A stretch of 25,616 nt of DNA from Bacillota bacterium (GTDB taxonomy: Bacteria > Bacillota > Clostridia > Lachnospirales > Lachnospiraceae): assembly GCA_023412855.1 (NCBI GenBank), contig JAEZRJ010000053.1:1-25616 (forward strand). Reading direction: 5' to 3'. Each line of letters starts with the position of its first letter. Positions within the stretch are counted from its first letter, which is position 1. The translations under genes were made by a program, and so were the position numbers. The notes beneath the pieces are model-generated. The model did no database searches. It was given only the letters and a program-made list of their open reading frames with translations, and had not been told where the DNA came from. Below, piece by piece: positions 16,192 to 23,533 of the stretch.

Positions 16192-17766
16192 ATGAAAAGT
16201 AAAAAACGGGTTTGGGCAGTTGTGCAAATCGTTGTGGGGGCGGTATTTGTGGTTGGAATTTTGGGGACTGCTGCGGATATCGGATTTAAGAAGAAAGAAA
16301 GTGCGGAGGAGAAAATGTTGAAAGAATCTGCTTTGGTTTTGTATGAGGGGCCTAAGTCCTTGAAGGATGCTTCGGAGGAGGATTTGAAGAATACCTCGGA
16401 AGAAGGGCGGGATATGGCGCTTATGCATTGTACGGATACAAAAGTGCGCGTAAACGGATATGAGTGCTATGTATATGACACTAATGTCAATCACACGAGA
16501 CAGTGGGTGGAAAATTACCTGCCTCCCTTGTCGAGGACACCGGTAGCTTATTTCGATTTCGAAGGTGCAGCTAAGATAGAAGTCGAAGTACCGGGAAGGG
16601 AAATTGATTCGGTGAAAATAAGTCCGCTTTCTGCCGGCATAGAAGCCGAAATCGATAAAGAGGCGCATACGGTAAGCTTTTTGGTGACAAAGCCGGATAA
16701 TTATACGGTTACTTTCAACGATGCGCCGGAACGCGCAGTGCATATATTTGCAGGAAGTATAGAAACGGATAAGCCGGATATTAACGATGAAAAGGTCATC
16801 TACATAGGCCCTGGTGAATGGGATATAGAATCCATCGTACCGGAGGACGGACAGACGATTTATTTATCCGGCGGCGCGGTAGTGCATGGAGTGATAAACG
16901 CTAACTATGGAAAGGATATCACGATCACGGGAAGGGGTATCATCGACTGTTCGAACTTAAGAGGCTGGAAGGGAAAGGAAGCGTATATCCCTCTGAAATT
17001 CGATCACTGCAGCAATATTAAAATTAAAGATGTCATCGTCTTAAATCCCAATGCGTGGGTATGTCAGGCTTTTGATTCCCGGGACGGGGAAATTGACGGA
17101 GTGAAAATCATCTCAGCAAGGCCAAACGGCGACGGAATCAGCCTGCAATCCTGCAAGGATTATACGGTGACCAACTGTTTCATACGTTCATGGGACGATT
17201 CCCTCGTAGTAAAAAATTATGATGAAAACACAGAAAATATCCGGTTCGAGAATATCCAGCTATGGACCGATCTGGCGCAGTCCATGGAAATCGGATATGA
17301 AACCAACAAGGGACAAAAGGAAAACGCAGAAATAAGGAATGTAACATTTCAAAATATTACGGTGCTGAACAATTTCCATAAGCCGGTGATATCCATTCAC
17401 AATGCGGACGATGCCCTTGTGACGGGAGTGCTTTTTGAGAATATTGTGGTAGAGAACGCTCAGATGGGAAGCGGAGATGGTGATGAGATGCCCTACCTGA
17501 TCGATATACATATCGCTCAAAATGGGAACTGGTCCAGTACCAAGGAACGGGGAACCATTGAGGATGTGGCCATAAATAATGTGACAGTAATGTCAGGAAA
17601 AGAAAGCCCTTCCAGAATTAAAGGCTTCGACGACAAACATAAAATCAAAAATGTTCAAATCTCCAATATTGAGGTTCTTGGTAAGAAGATCAGCAGTTTC
17701 GAACAAGGAGGCTTCCAAATAGAGGAAGCGACCACCGAAAATATAAGTATATCAGAGGGGGAATGA
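16192..17766 (+). CDS. Membrane-anchored right-handed beta-helix glycoside hydrolase, GH28-like but divergent
   Basis: Probable extracellular polysaccharide hydrolase, 524 residues. The N-terminal hydrophobic stretch (about 7-29) lacks a lipobox and looks like a signal anchor. A beta-rich domain (about 75-200) precedes a pectin-lyase-type beta-helix (about 200-510) with repeated NI-x-F-x-NI turns. The acidic triad Asp314 (NGDG) and Asp335/Asp336 (WDDS) has the GH28 spacing. Where GH28 polygalacturonases have GHG with the active-site His, this protein reads AQSMEIG, and no RIK substrate motif follows. It is therefore unlikely to be an ordinary polygalacturonase. GH49 dextranase-like or GH87-like alpha-glucanase activity would suit the neighbours, but this is unproven. 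ATG 16192 has AGGAGGG 5 nt upstream. The discoidin protein gene starts 4 nt after the stop. Confidence 0.8.
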   Translation: MKSKKRVWAVVQIVVGAVFVVGILGTAADIGFKKKESAEEKMLKESALVLYEGPKSLKDASEEDLKNTSEEGRDMALMHCTDTKVRVNGYECYVYDTNVNHTRQWVENYLPPLSRTPVAYFDFEGAAKIEVEVPGREIDSVKISPLSAGIEAEIDKEAHTVSFLVTKPDNYTVTFNDAPERAVHIFAGSIETDKPDINDEKVIYIGPGEWDIESIVPEDGQTIYLSGGAVVHGVINANYGKDITITGRGIIDCSNLRGWKGKEAYIPLKFDHCSNIKIKDVIVLNPNAWVCQAFDSRDGEIDGVKIISARPNGDGISLQSCKDYTVTNCFIRSWDDSLVVKNYDENTENIRFENIQLWTDLAQSMEIGYETNKGQKENAEIRNVTFQNITVLNNFHKPVISIHNADDALVTGVLFENIVVENAQMGSGDGDEMPYLIDIHIAQNGNWSSTKERGTIEDVAINNVTVMSGKESPSRIKGFDDKHKIKNVQISNIEVLGKKISSFEQGGFQIEEATTENISISEGE

Positions 17767-17770
17767 CGGT

Positions 17771-18400
17771 ATGAAAAAAGGAGGAATTATAGCGCTCACC
17801 CTTATGCTTGTATCATGGGCAGCTCTTCTCGTCTACGATATGCGTATCAGCGAAAGAGAGGCGTTGAAGATGCCTGAGGCAAACGTGACGATAGTGGAGG
17901 CTCCGGAGCAATCGGCGCCTATGGAGCATGAAGCATTTCTGAAAGAAGAATATATTTCACAGGTACCGGAGGGGGATAACCTCGCATTGGAAGGAAAAAT
18001 AGAGGCAAACGGATTTGCGGATGTTTACGTGCCGAAGAAAGCCATTGACGGCAAGACCGCCGGCCCCTCCTATTGGGAGGGAGACGGGAACAGCTACTCG
18101 AATATCCTCACCTTGGAGCTGGCTCAACCGGCGGGTATCCATGCGATAAGGGTAAGTTTGTGCCCGCAGAAAATATGGGGAAAACGCACGCAGGAATTTG
18201 CGGTGAGAATAAGTGAGGATGGAATAAACTACGAAGAGCTGATTCCGCTTCAGGCATATGACTTCGATCCTGACAGGGGAAATGAAGCAATACTGAACTT
18301 TGAAGAGACAGATGCCAAATATATAGAACTGGAATTTACCTCCAATACAGGAGGAGCAGGAGCACAAGTGGCGGAATTCGAGGTATATGGATCGTATTGA
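17771..18400 (+). CDS. Membrane-anchored discoidin (F5/8 type C, CBM32-like) domain protein
   Basis: Small surface protein of 209 residues, probably carbohydrate-binding. An N-terminal hydrophobic helix (about 5-22) without a lipobox is followed by a spacer and one F5/8 type C jelly-roll domain (about 60-209). Typical marks are NLAL at the domain start, AIDGKTAGPSYWEG in the ligand-loop region, LTLELAQPAGIHAIRVSL, and the closing AEFEVYGSY. There is no catalytic domain. It starts 4 nt after the beta-helix hydrolase with GAGGGGG as ribosome binding site, so the two are co-translated. They look like a catalytic and binding pair that in other species is fused in one protein. The ligand is unknown. 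Confidence 0.85.
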   Translation: MKKGGIIALTLMLVSWAALLVYDMRISEREALKMPEANVTIVEAPEQSAPMEHEAFLKEEYISQVPEGDNLALEGKIEANGFADVYVPKKAIDGKTAGPSYWEGDGNSYSNILTLELAQPAGIHAIRVSLCPQKIWGKRTQEFAVRISEDGINYEELIPLQAYDFDPDRGNEAILNFEETDAKYIELEFTSNTGGAGAQVAEFEVYGSY

Positions 18401-18430
18401 TAAAATGTTAATTTTTTTTAATTTTTACTT

Positions 18431-18460
18431 TATAAATGCTTCGGAAAGTTTATAGCTTTT
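18431..18460 (+). terminator. Weak candidate terminator after the discoidin gene
   Basis: TATAAA (18431-18436) pairs with TTTATA (18449-18454) around a TTCGG-containing loop, followed by GCTTTTTT. The stem is short and A/T only, so terminator strength is doubtful. The much better hairpin at 18566 may do the work. Confidence 0.35.
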
Positions 18461-18565
18461 TTAAGAACTATACACATGGAAGACACATTTATCCTTTAAG
18501 ATGTACTTAGATGGTTGAAGAACTCACTATTTGAATTCACTATCTCCCCCTCATAAGAAAATAAA

Positions 18566-18597
18566 GAAAAAAGCTCCGTGCAAACGGAGCTTTTTTC
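18566..18597. terminator. Bidirectional rho-independent terminator
   Basis: GAAAAAAGCTCCGT (18566-18579) pairs perfectly with ACGGAGCTTTTTTC (18584-18597) around a GCAA tetraloop; two more A-T pairs extend it. A-run and T-run flank the GC core, so it can end transcripts from both the discoidin gene (plus) and sulP (minus). Confidence 0.9.
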
Positions 18598-18835
18598 TTG
18601 TAATAGGAAAGAGCTCCTATTACAAGAAAAGATAGATGCGCAGCTGCGCGCGCAGAACAAAAGCTGTGCTGTTGAAGTACTTGGCCGCGGGAGAGTGTGA
18701 AGCACACTTTTGTTCTATAAATAGGAAAGTGCCCCTATTATAGAAAGATAGATGCGCAGCTGCGCGCGCGGAACAAAAGCTGTGCTGTTGAAGTACTTGG
18801 CCGCGAGAGTGTGTAAAGCACACTTTTGTTCTCTT
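18593..18835. repeat. Two-copy tandem structured repeat, unit about 116 bp
   Basis: Two direct copies (about 18600-18716 and 18717-18832) share an 86-bp core (18631-18716 and 18747-18832) with 4 mismatches by my count. Each unit has hairpin I (copy A TTTTCTTGTAATAGGA with its exact complement at 18615-18630), a perfect palindrome GCGCAGCTGCGC, and hairpin II (AGAACAAAAGCTGTGCT with AGCACACTTTTGTTCT, one bulge). In copy B hairpin I has different outer bases, but the partners changed too. No coding sequence is convincing. It resembles a dispersed intergenic element; whether it recurs elsewhere cannot be seen here. Nothing else was recognised in 18461-18565 or 18836-18877. Confidence 0.88.
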
Positions 18836-18877
18836 GTTTTCATTTTTTGCAACATGGAAGCTGGAAAATGTGGTAAA

Positions 18878-20503
18878 TTAATTATGTAAAAGTGCGCGTT
18901 CCACGCTCCAGTAAAAGTTCTCTTTACCAACTATTTCATAAATGCCGGAGCGATGAAGCATAGTCATAGTCTTATTGGGAACGCCGCATAGTATGATTTT
19001 CTTCCCTTGGTTTTGCAGGGAGGTCAGCACGTGCATGAATGCGATGGCTCCCGAAATATCCATATAAGAAACTCCTCTCATGGACAGAAGCACCGTATTG
19101 TAGTCCTCCGCATGATGTTCCATATCTTCGATATGTTGAGTGTTAGCGAAGAGCACTGAGCCGGTGAGATAAGCAACGATGGCATTCTCATACCTTTTTG
19201 CAAGAGCGGCATCGTTGTTGTGGATGCGGTTCATATCTACTTCTTCGTAATTGATCTCGATATTGGACAGACGGTTTACCAGGAGAATCAAAGCGGTAAT
19301 AATGCCTATCATAATAGCAGTTGTAAGGTCGAAGACGATAGTAGCTCCCATGGTAACCGTGTATTTCATAGAAGCGCCTTTAAATTTATGGGTGATAATG
19401 TATTTAATTTCTTCCCAGTCATTCATGCGGAAGGCGGTGACCATAAGCACTCCTGCGAGAGCCGGCAAAGGTATCTTAGCCATGATGGGACCGAGCACGA
19501 GCATGAAGGCCAGAAGTCCCAGCGCGTGGAAGATTCCGGTAAGGCGCGTGCGTGCACCTGATTTCAAGGCGACACTGGTGCGGGCGATGGCAGCCGTGGC
19601 GGGGATGCCGCCAAAAAAGGGAAGGATCATATTGCCGATACCCTGAGCTACCAGCTCCTGATCGCTGTTTAAACGCACATTAGCCATTTTACCTGCACTT
19701 GCTCCGCAAAGAAGACTTTCGATCATGCCCAGCATGGTGATACTGACGGCGGGGCCGAACAGGCCTTTGATATTTTCCATATTCAAAGAGCTCAAGGTAA
19801 AGCGGGTTTCCAGAAAAAGAGTCTTAGGGATAGCGCCCACCGTTGCTACATCCATATGCAGTGCGATAGACAGGACGGTAGCGAGTATAATACTAAGGAA
19901 AGAAGCTGGAATTACAGCGTTCCATTTCTTAGGAAAGAAAACCATGAACAGAATGACAAGCAGCCCGAGAAGGGCGGATTCCATATGAATGGGAAAGCCC
20001 AGACGTCCATAGCTTAGCAGCTTGGAAATCGTACCCGTACCCTTGGAGGTCACACCGAAGAAGTTATCGATTTGCCCGAGGGCGATGATTACCGAGATGC
20101 CCGAGGTGAATCCGGTAATGACGGGAGCAGGAATCAGACTGGTCAATCTGCCTATATGAAAGATTCCGCAGAGTACGAGGAGGATACCGGAAATAAAAGC
20201 GGCGATAAAGACTCCTTGTATGCCGTATTTGGCAATGATGGATATCAGTATAGCAGCCATAGCGCCGGTAGGTCCCGATATTTGGTAGAAGCCGCCGGAA
20301 AGAGCTCCGATGACCAAACCGGCAACGATAGCGGTTACCAAACCTGCCGCCGCAGTGGAGCCGCTGCTGACACCAAAGGCGAGAGCGAGGGGAAGAGCTA
20401 CGGCAGCAACAGTTAAGCCCGCCATCAGATCCTGCATGAGAGCAGTCCCGTTGTATCCTTTGAATTCATCCTTTAATTGTGTAGTATAATTTTTGATTAA
20501 CAT
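18878..20503 (-). CDS. SulP/SLC26-family anion permease with STAS domain
   Basis: Membrane transporter of 541 residues for an anion such as sulfate or bicarbonate, or another carboxylate or oxyanion. The N-terminal part holds many hydrophobic segments rich in Gly and Ala (including PTGAMAAILISIIAKYG and GGIPATAAIARTSV, typical of SulP). The C-terminal STAS domain occupies about 425-541. The ATG at 20503 has GGAGG 5 nt upstream. The longer open frame to 20548 lacks a ribosome binding site. A strong promoter lies at 20630-20658, giving a leader of about 120 nt. The gene diverges from a LysR regulator, which often regulates such a neighbour. The substrate is not assignable. It ends in the convergent repeat region. 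Confidence 0.92.
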   Translation of the reverse strand: MLIKNYTTQLKDEFKGYNGTALMQDLMAGLTVAAVALPLALAFGVSSGSTAAAGLVTAIVAGLVIGALSGGFYQISGPTGAMAAILISIIAKYGIQGVFIAAFISGILLVLCGIFHIGRLTSLIPAPVITGFTSGISVIIALGQIDNFFGVTSKGTGTISKLLSYGRLGFPIHMESALLGLLVILFMVFFPKKWNAVIPASFLSIILATVLSIALHMDVATVGAIPKTLFLETRFTLSSLNMENIKGLFGPAVSITMLGMIESLLCGASAGKMANVRLNSDQELVAQGIGNMILPFFGGIPATAAIARTSVALKSGARTRLTGIFHALGLLAFMLVLGPIMAKIPLPALAGVLMVTAFRMNDWEEIKYIITHKFKGASMKYTVTMGATIVFDLTTAIMIGIITALILLVNRLSNIEINYEEVDMNRIHNNDAALAKRYENAIVAYLTGSVLFANTQHIEDMEHHAEDYNTVLLSMRGVSYMDISGAIAFMHVLTSLQNQGKKIILCGVPNKTMTMLHRSGIYEIVGKENFYWSVERALLHN

Positions 20504-20540
20504 TTCATCCTCCGTAAGGAAAATATTAGGTAAATGGTTG

Positions 20541-20563
20541 CTGTTCACAATTGCTATGAACAG
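20541..20563. promoter_or_regulatory. Interrupted dyad in the sulP leader, candidate LysR site
   Basis: CTGTTCA (20541-20547) and TGAACAG (20557-20563) form a perfect inverted repeat with a 9-nt spacer. It lies in the predicted sulP leader, 38-60 nt before the start codon. LysR-family sites are interrupted dyads, though the usual T-N11-A spacing is not met exactly, and a leader position would favour repression or an RNA hairpin. Confidence 0.4.
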
Positions 20564-20629
20564 AAAAGCTGTAAATAGTAACGATAAATGTGACAGATAA
20601 AGAAAGCCATCTTTAGCTCACGAAAAATC

Positions 20630-20658
20630 ATTATAGTAGTTTTATTATATTTCGTCAA
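20630..20658 (-). promoter_or_regulatory. Strong sulP promoter
   Basis: On the minus strand TTGACG (20658-20653), a 17-nt spacer and a perfect TATAAT (20635-20630) form a near-consensus vegetative promoter. The predicted start is near 20623. The remaining 20659-20777 is very AT-rich and should hold the LysR promoter, for which TTGTTT at 20691 with TAACTA at 20715 is only a weak candidate. Confidence 0.8.
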
Positions 20659-20777
20659 GAAACAAAAATTGGTTTTTATACTATTAAAAGTTGTTTTTTA
20701 TATTATCTTTAAAATAACTAATCTTAAAAAGAATCAACTTTCATTATAAATAAGCACTATGAAAAAAGGAGTTTTCC

Positions 20778-21713
20778 ATGAATACACAATTTTTCAGTTA
20801 TGCAATAGAAATAGAAAGAACCGGTTCCATTACCAAGGCGGCGCATAATCTTTTCATGGCCCAGCCCAATCTTTCCAAGGCCATAAAGGAGTTGGAAAAG
20901 CAACTGGGGTACGAGATTTTCGAGCGCGCACAAGCCGGAATCGTACCGACTGAGAAAGGGCGCAATTTCCTCATTCATGCGAAAAGTATTATGGAGCATA
21001 TGGAGGAGCTGGAATCATTAGGTTTAGACGAGAGGGCGGATAGCCAGAGGCTTCGCATATCCATACCGAGAGGCAGCTATATTGCCGAAGGCTTTACAGA
21101 ATTTGTCGCACAACTGGATACAGCGCGGGGAATGGAGATTACCATTCAGGAAACCAATTCCATGCAGGCGATCAGTAACGTTGCCTATGAAAAATTCGAT
21201 TTAGGAATCATACGCTATCAGAGCATTTATGAAAATTATTTTTTGGATTTTGTAAGGAGCAACGGTCTGAGCCATGAGCTCGTATGGGAGTTCGAATATT
21301 TGGCGGTGATGTCCAGAGAGCATCCGCTGGCAGCGGCGCCGTCTGTAAGGGCCGAGGATTTGTTTCATCATATCGAGCTGTCCCATGCGGACCTGATCAT
21401 TCCTTATGTAGACAGGAGAAGCGTGGAGCCGCAGGAGCAGACGAAGGCCGGAAAGCATATTTACGTCTATGACAGGGGCTGCCAGTTTGACCTGTTGACG
21501 AGGGTTCCCACCACCTATATGTGGGTGTCTCCGATTCCCGAAGTATATTTGGAACAGTATGGGCTGGTGCAAAGAAAATGTGCGATTCCAAATAATAGTT
21601 ACAAAGATGTCCTCATATATAGAAATGAATACGAACTCGGGGAATTGGATGAACAGTTTAAGAAACGGCTGTACCTGGCCAGAGATGAAGTGGCATACAA
21701 AGAGTACAAATAG
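20778..21713 (+). CDS. LysR-family transcriptional regulator
   Basis: DNA-binding regulator of 311 residues, normal for the family. The N-terminal winged helix-turn-helix (about 3-62, with GSITKAAHNLFMAQPNLSKAI as its core) is canonical. A linker helix and a LysR substrate-binding effector domain (about 90-300) follow. An AAAAAAGGAG ribosome binding site precedes the ATG by about 7 nt. It is divergent from sulP, from which it is separated by 274 bp, suggesting control of sulP and of itself. It lies upstream of the FNT-Crp-Hcp set, so a role there is also possible. The effector is unknown. Confidence 0.93.
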   Translation: MNTQFFSYAIEIERTGSITKAAHNLFMAQPNLSKAIKELEKQLGYEIFERAQAGIVPTEKGRNFLIHAKSIMEHMEELESLGLDERADSQRLRISIPRGSYIAEGFTEFVAQLDTARGMEITIQETNSMQAISNVAYEKFDLGIIRYQSIYENYFLDFVRSNGLSHELVWEFEYLAVMSREHPLAAAPSVRAEDLFHHIELSHADLIIPYVDRRSVEPQEQTKAGKHIYVYDRGCQFDLLTRVPTTYMWVSPIPEVYLEQYGLVQRKCAIPNNSYKDVLIYRNEYELGELDEQFKKRLYLARDEVAYKEYK

Positions 21714-21722
21714 CAGCGATAT

Positions 21723-21766
21723 GGCATATCAATATGTAAAAAATGATATACGTTCATGCCTTTTTT
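21723..21766 (+). terminator. Possible terminator after the LysR gene
   Basis: GGCAT (21723-21727) can pair with ATGCC (21756-21760), with an internal ATATCA/TGATAT pairing, followed directly by six T at 21761-21766. The asymmetric bulges make this a weak call. Confidence 0.4.
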
Positions 21767-21769
21767 ATA

Positions 21770-21799
21770 TTGTTCAAATGATAAAAAATTTGGTACACT
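21770..21799 (+). promoter_or_regulatory. Candidate promoter of the FNT-Crp/Fnr pair
   Basis: TTGTTC (21770-21775), an 18-nt spacer and TACACT (21794-21799) give a moderate vegetative promoter starting near 21806, about 40 nt before the FNT start codon. A lone TGTTAC half-site lies at 21805-21810 without a proper partner. Confidence 0.5.
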
Positions 21800-21844
21800 T
21801 CTCATGTTACTGAAAATGGGTCCAAAAGTGGGAAGGTAGTAAAA

Positions 21845-22750
21845 ATGCAGGAAAATTTATATACTCCGAAGGAGATATTGCAAAAATATATAAAGTTATG
21901 TATGAATAAGGTTTCTTATCCGGTTTGGAAAGTGCTCCTTATGGGGGTGGTAGCGGGTGCGTTCATCAGCATCGGCGCAGCAGCCAGCAGCGTTTCCATG
22001 TATGGAATAGAGAACACAGGGGTTGCCAGAACAATCGGCGGAGCGGTGTTCCCCATCGGCCTCATGCTCATCGTTTTGATTGGCGGAGAATTGTTTACCG
22101 GTAACTGTCTCGTTATTTTTGGAATATTAGATAAGAAATATCCGTGGCCCACGATGGCCAAAAATCTCACGCTTGTGTTTGTCAGCAACTTAGCGGGAGC
22201 TGTTCTTATGGCGGTCCTCGTTACATACAGCGGCCAGTTCGAATTTTCGCACGGCGCATTAGGTGCATATGTGATAAAGGTAGCCCTTACCAAGTCTACA
22301 CTCAACCCCGTTACAGCCTTCATTTCCGGCATCCTTTGCAACATCGTCGTTTGTGCTGCCGTATTTATGGCGGCGGGAGCAAAAGATTTGGCGGGTAAGA
22401 TTTGGGCAATTTTCTTCCCCATTTTTGTATTTGTCATTTGCGGCTTCGAGCACTGCGTTGCCAATATGTATTATATTTCTGCAGGTATTTTAGCATTAGC
22501 GAACAAAAATTATGTAGCAAAGGCGATGGAGCTGTACGGTTATACCGAAGCACAGCTTTCTGCGCTGAACTGGGGCAATATGTTCGTGGTCAATCTGCTT
22601 CCCGTAACGATCGGTAATATCGTGGGCGGTTCACTGTTTTTCGCAGTTCCGATATATTTCGCTTATAGGGAAAAGGCACACAATGAGCAGGAAGAATCCG
22701 ACAAAGCCCTCATTTCTTTAAAAGAGGCGGAACATGAATTTTCAGCTTAA
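21845..22750 (+). CDS. Formate/nitrite transporter (FNT) family channel
   Basis: Pentameric inner-membrane channel for small monovalent anions (formate, nitrite or hydrosulfide), 301 residues with six hydrophobic segments. FNT marks are AGAFISIGA in helix 1, GGELFTGNC, the re-entrant stretch NLAGAVL, GILCNIVV, and FEHCVANMYYI with the conserved pore His203. GGAAGG lies about 8 nt before the ATG. Its last 17 bp overlap the Crp/Fnr regulator gene, so the two are translationally linked. Hcp and ferredoxin genes follow. That context favours nitrite or another reactive-nitrogen-related anion over formate, but sequence alone does not decide between FocA-, NirC- and HSC-type subfamilies. Confidence 0.92.
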   Translation: MQENLYTPKEILQKYIKLCMNKVSYPVWKVLLMGVVAGAFISIGAAASSVSMYGIENTGVARTIGGAVFPIGLMLIVLIGGELFTGNCLVIFGILDKKYPWPTMAKNLTLVFVSNLAGAVLMAVLVTYSGQFEFSHGALGAYVIKVALTKSTLNPVTAFISGILCNIVVCAAVFMAAGAKDLAGKIWAIFFPIFVFVICGFEHCVANMYYISAGILALANKNYVAKAMELYGYTEAQLSALNWGNMFVVNLLPVTIGNIVGGSLFFAVPIYFAYREKAHNEQEESDKALISLKEAEHEFSA

Positions 22751-23408
22751 TAAAAGTGCTTTATTTTCCAATATGAGTGATGAAGAAATTCAGAATTGCT
22801 TAACGTGCAGCCGGTCGGAAATCATTTTCTACGAAAAAGACCAGATTATCTTTTCGCAGCACGATAAGCCGAATAAACTCCATGTGTTACTGGAGGGCTC
22901 GGTAGTCATTTGCAACGACTCTGTTTCCGGCAAGCGGAACATCGTCGCAACGATTGGCGGAGCAGGAGATTTGTTTGGAGAAGTTTTTCTGTTTCTCAGT
23001 AAGGGAGAATATGACCATTATGCGCAGGCTGCAGCCGATACATCGGTATTATTGATTCCGAAAGAATTTCTATATCACACCTGCGGCGAGAACTGTGATT
23101 ATCATACGAAGCTGATTTCCAACCTGATGGGGATTCTTGCGCGGAAAGCGTATTATCTGAATCAAAAGCTTCAGATTATGTCAGCCGGCACTTTGCGGCA
23201 GAAGATTGCCAGAGTGTTGCTTATGAATTCCTTTGAGGACGGAAGCATAGAGCTTTCCATGAACCGTGAGGAACTGGCAGACTTTCTTAATGTAGCGAGA
23301 CCGTCATTGTCCAGAGAATTAATGAGGATGCAGGAAGAAGGATTGCTTCTTATTAAGAAAAAGAAGATTATTATTGCAGATAAAAATCAATTTCAAGATA
23401 TTTTATAG
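22734..23408 (+). CDS. Crp/Fnr-family regulator, HcpR-like by context
   Basis: Transcription factor of 224 residues: an N-terminal cyclic-nucleotide-type sensor domain (about 10-130) with LHVLLEGSV and GDLFGEV turns, a dimer helix (about 130-150), and a C-terminal winged helix-turn-helix with MNREELADFLNVARPSLSREL as recognition region. Five cysteines are present: Cys22, Cys25, Cys60, Cys117 and Cys121, the outer ones as CxxC and CxxxC pairs. It does not carry the E. coli FNR cysteine pattern. It overlaps the FNT gene by 17 bp and precedes hcp, the place of HcpR, a Crp/Fnr regulator of hcp in many anaerobes. The likely signal is NO or nitrite, inferred from context. Confidence 0.9.
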   Translation: MNFQLNKSALFSNMSDEEIQNCLTCSRSEIIFYEKDQIIFSQHDKPNKLHVLLEGSVVICNDSVSGKRNIVATIGGAGDLFGEVFLFLSKGEYDHYAQAAADTSVLLIPKEFLYHTCGENCDYHTKLISNLMGILARKAYYLNQKLQIMSAGTLRQKIARVLLMNSFEDGSIELSMNREELADFLNVARPSLSRELMRMQEEGLLLIKKKKIIIADKNQFQDIL

Positions 23409-23415
23409 AATTTTC

Positions 23416-23444
23416 AATCCGTAACAAATGTTACGGATTTTTTT
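23416..23444 (+). terminator. Terminator that is also a candidate Crp/Fnr operator before hcp
   Basis: AATCCGTAAC (23416-23425) pairs perfectly with GTTACGGATT (23430-23439) around AAAT, and the T-run continues to 23444: a good rho-independent terminator for the FNT-Crp pair. The same bases contain GTAAC-N4-GTTAC (23421-23434), the 5-4-5 dyad geometry of FNR-type sites. Its centre is at 23427.5, about 41.5 bp before the predicted hcp start, the class II activation position. Confidence 0.75.
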
Positions 23445-23453
23445 ATATACTCT

Positions 23454-23462
23454 TGCTATGAT
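23454..23462 (+). promoter_or_regulatory. Predicted hcp promoter, extended -10
   Basis: TATGAT (23457-23462) with TG one base upstream is an extended -10 element. The -35 position (23434-23439, CGGATT) does not match the consensus, which suits an activator-dependent promoter. The predicted start is near 23469, giving a leader of about 65 nt before the hcp ATG. Confidence 0.6.
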
Positions 23463-23533
23463 AGACATAAAGAAGAAGCATGTAAATTGCAAATATAAAT
23501 TTTTTTATGAAAATCATAAAGGAGGAACGCAGT

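Noticed and set aside
16192..17766. Plain polygalacturonase call
   Set aside because: The acidic triad is there, but the active-site His and the RIK motif are not, and no other pectin gene is nearby.
18593..18835. CRISPR-like or multi-spacer array
   Set aside because: Only two units, each about 116 bp and nearly identical throughout, with no short repeat and unique spacer pattern and no cas genes.
18496..18930. Three overlapping minus-strand open frames with repeated peptide stretches
   Set aside because: They are translations of the tandem DNA repeat and its flanks, lack ribosome sites, and have Cys/Ser/Arg-rich composition unlike the neighbours.
19220..20416. Plus-strand open frames within the sulP gene
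   Set aside because: They are antisense shadows of a complete SulP protein with intact motifs.
21792..21812. Second GTAAC-type site at the FNT promoter
   Set aside because: Only the right half (TGTTAC at 21805-21810) is present; the left arm at the required spacing does not match.
23507..23533. Upstream ATG for hcp
   Set aside because: The AAAGGAGG site lies after this ATG and is correctly spaced for 23534.
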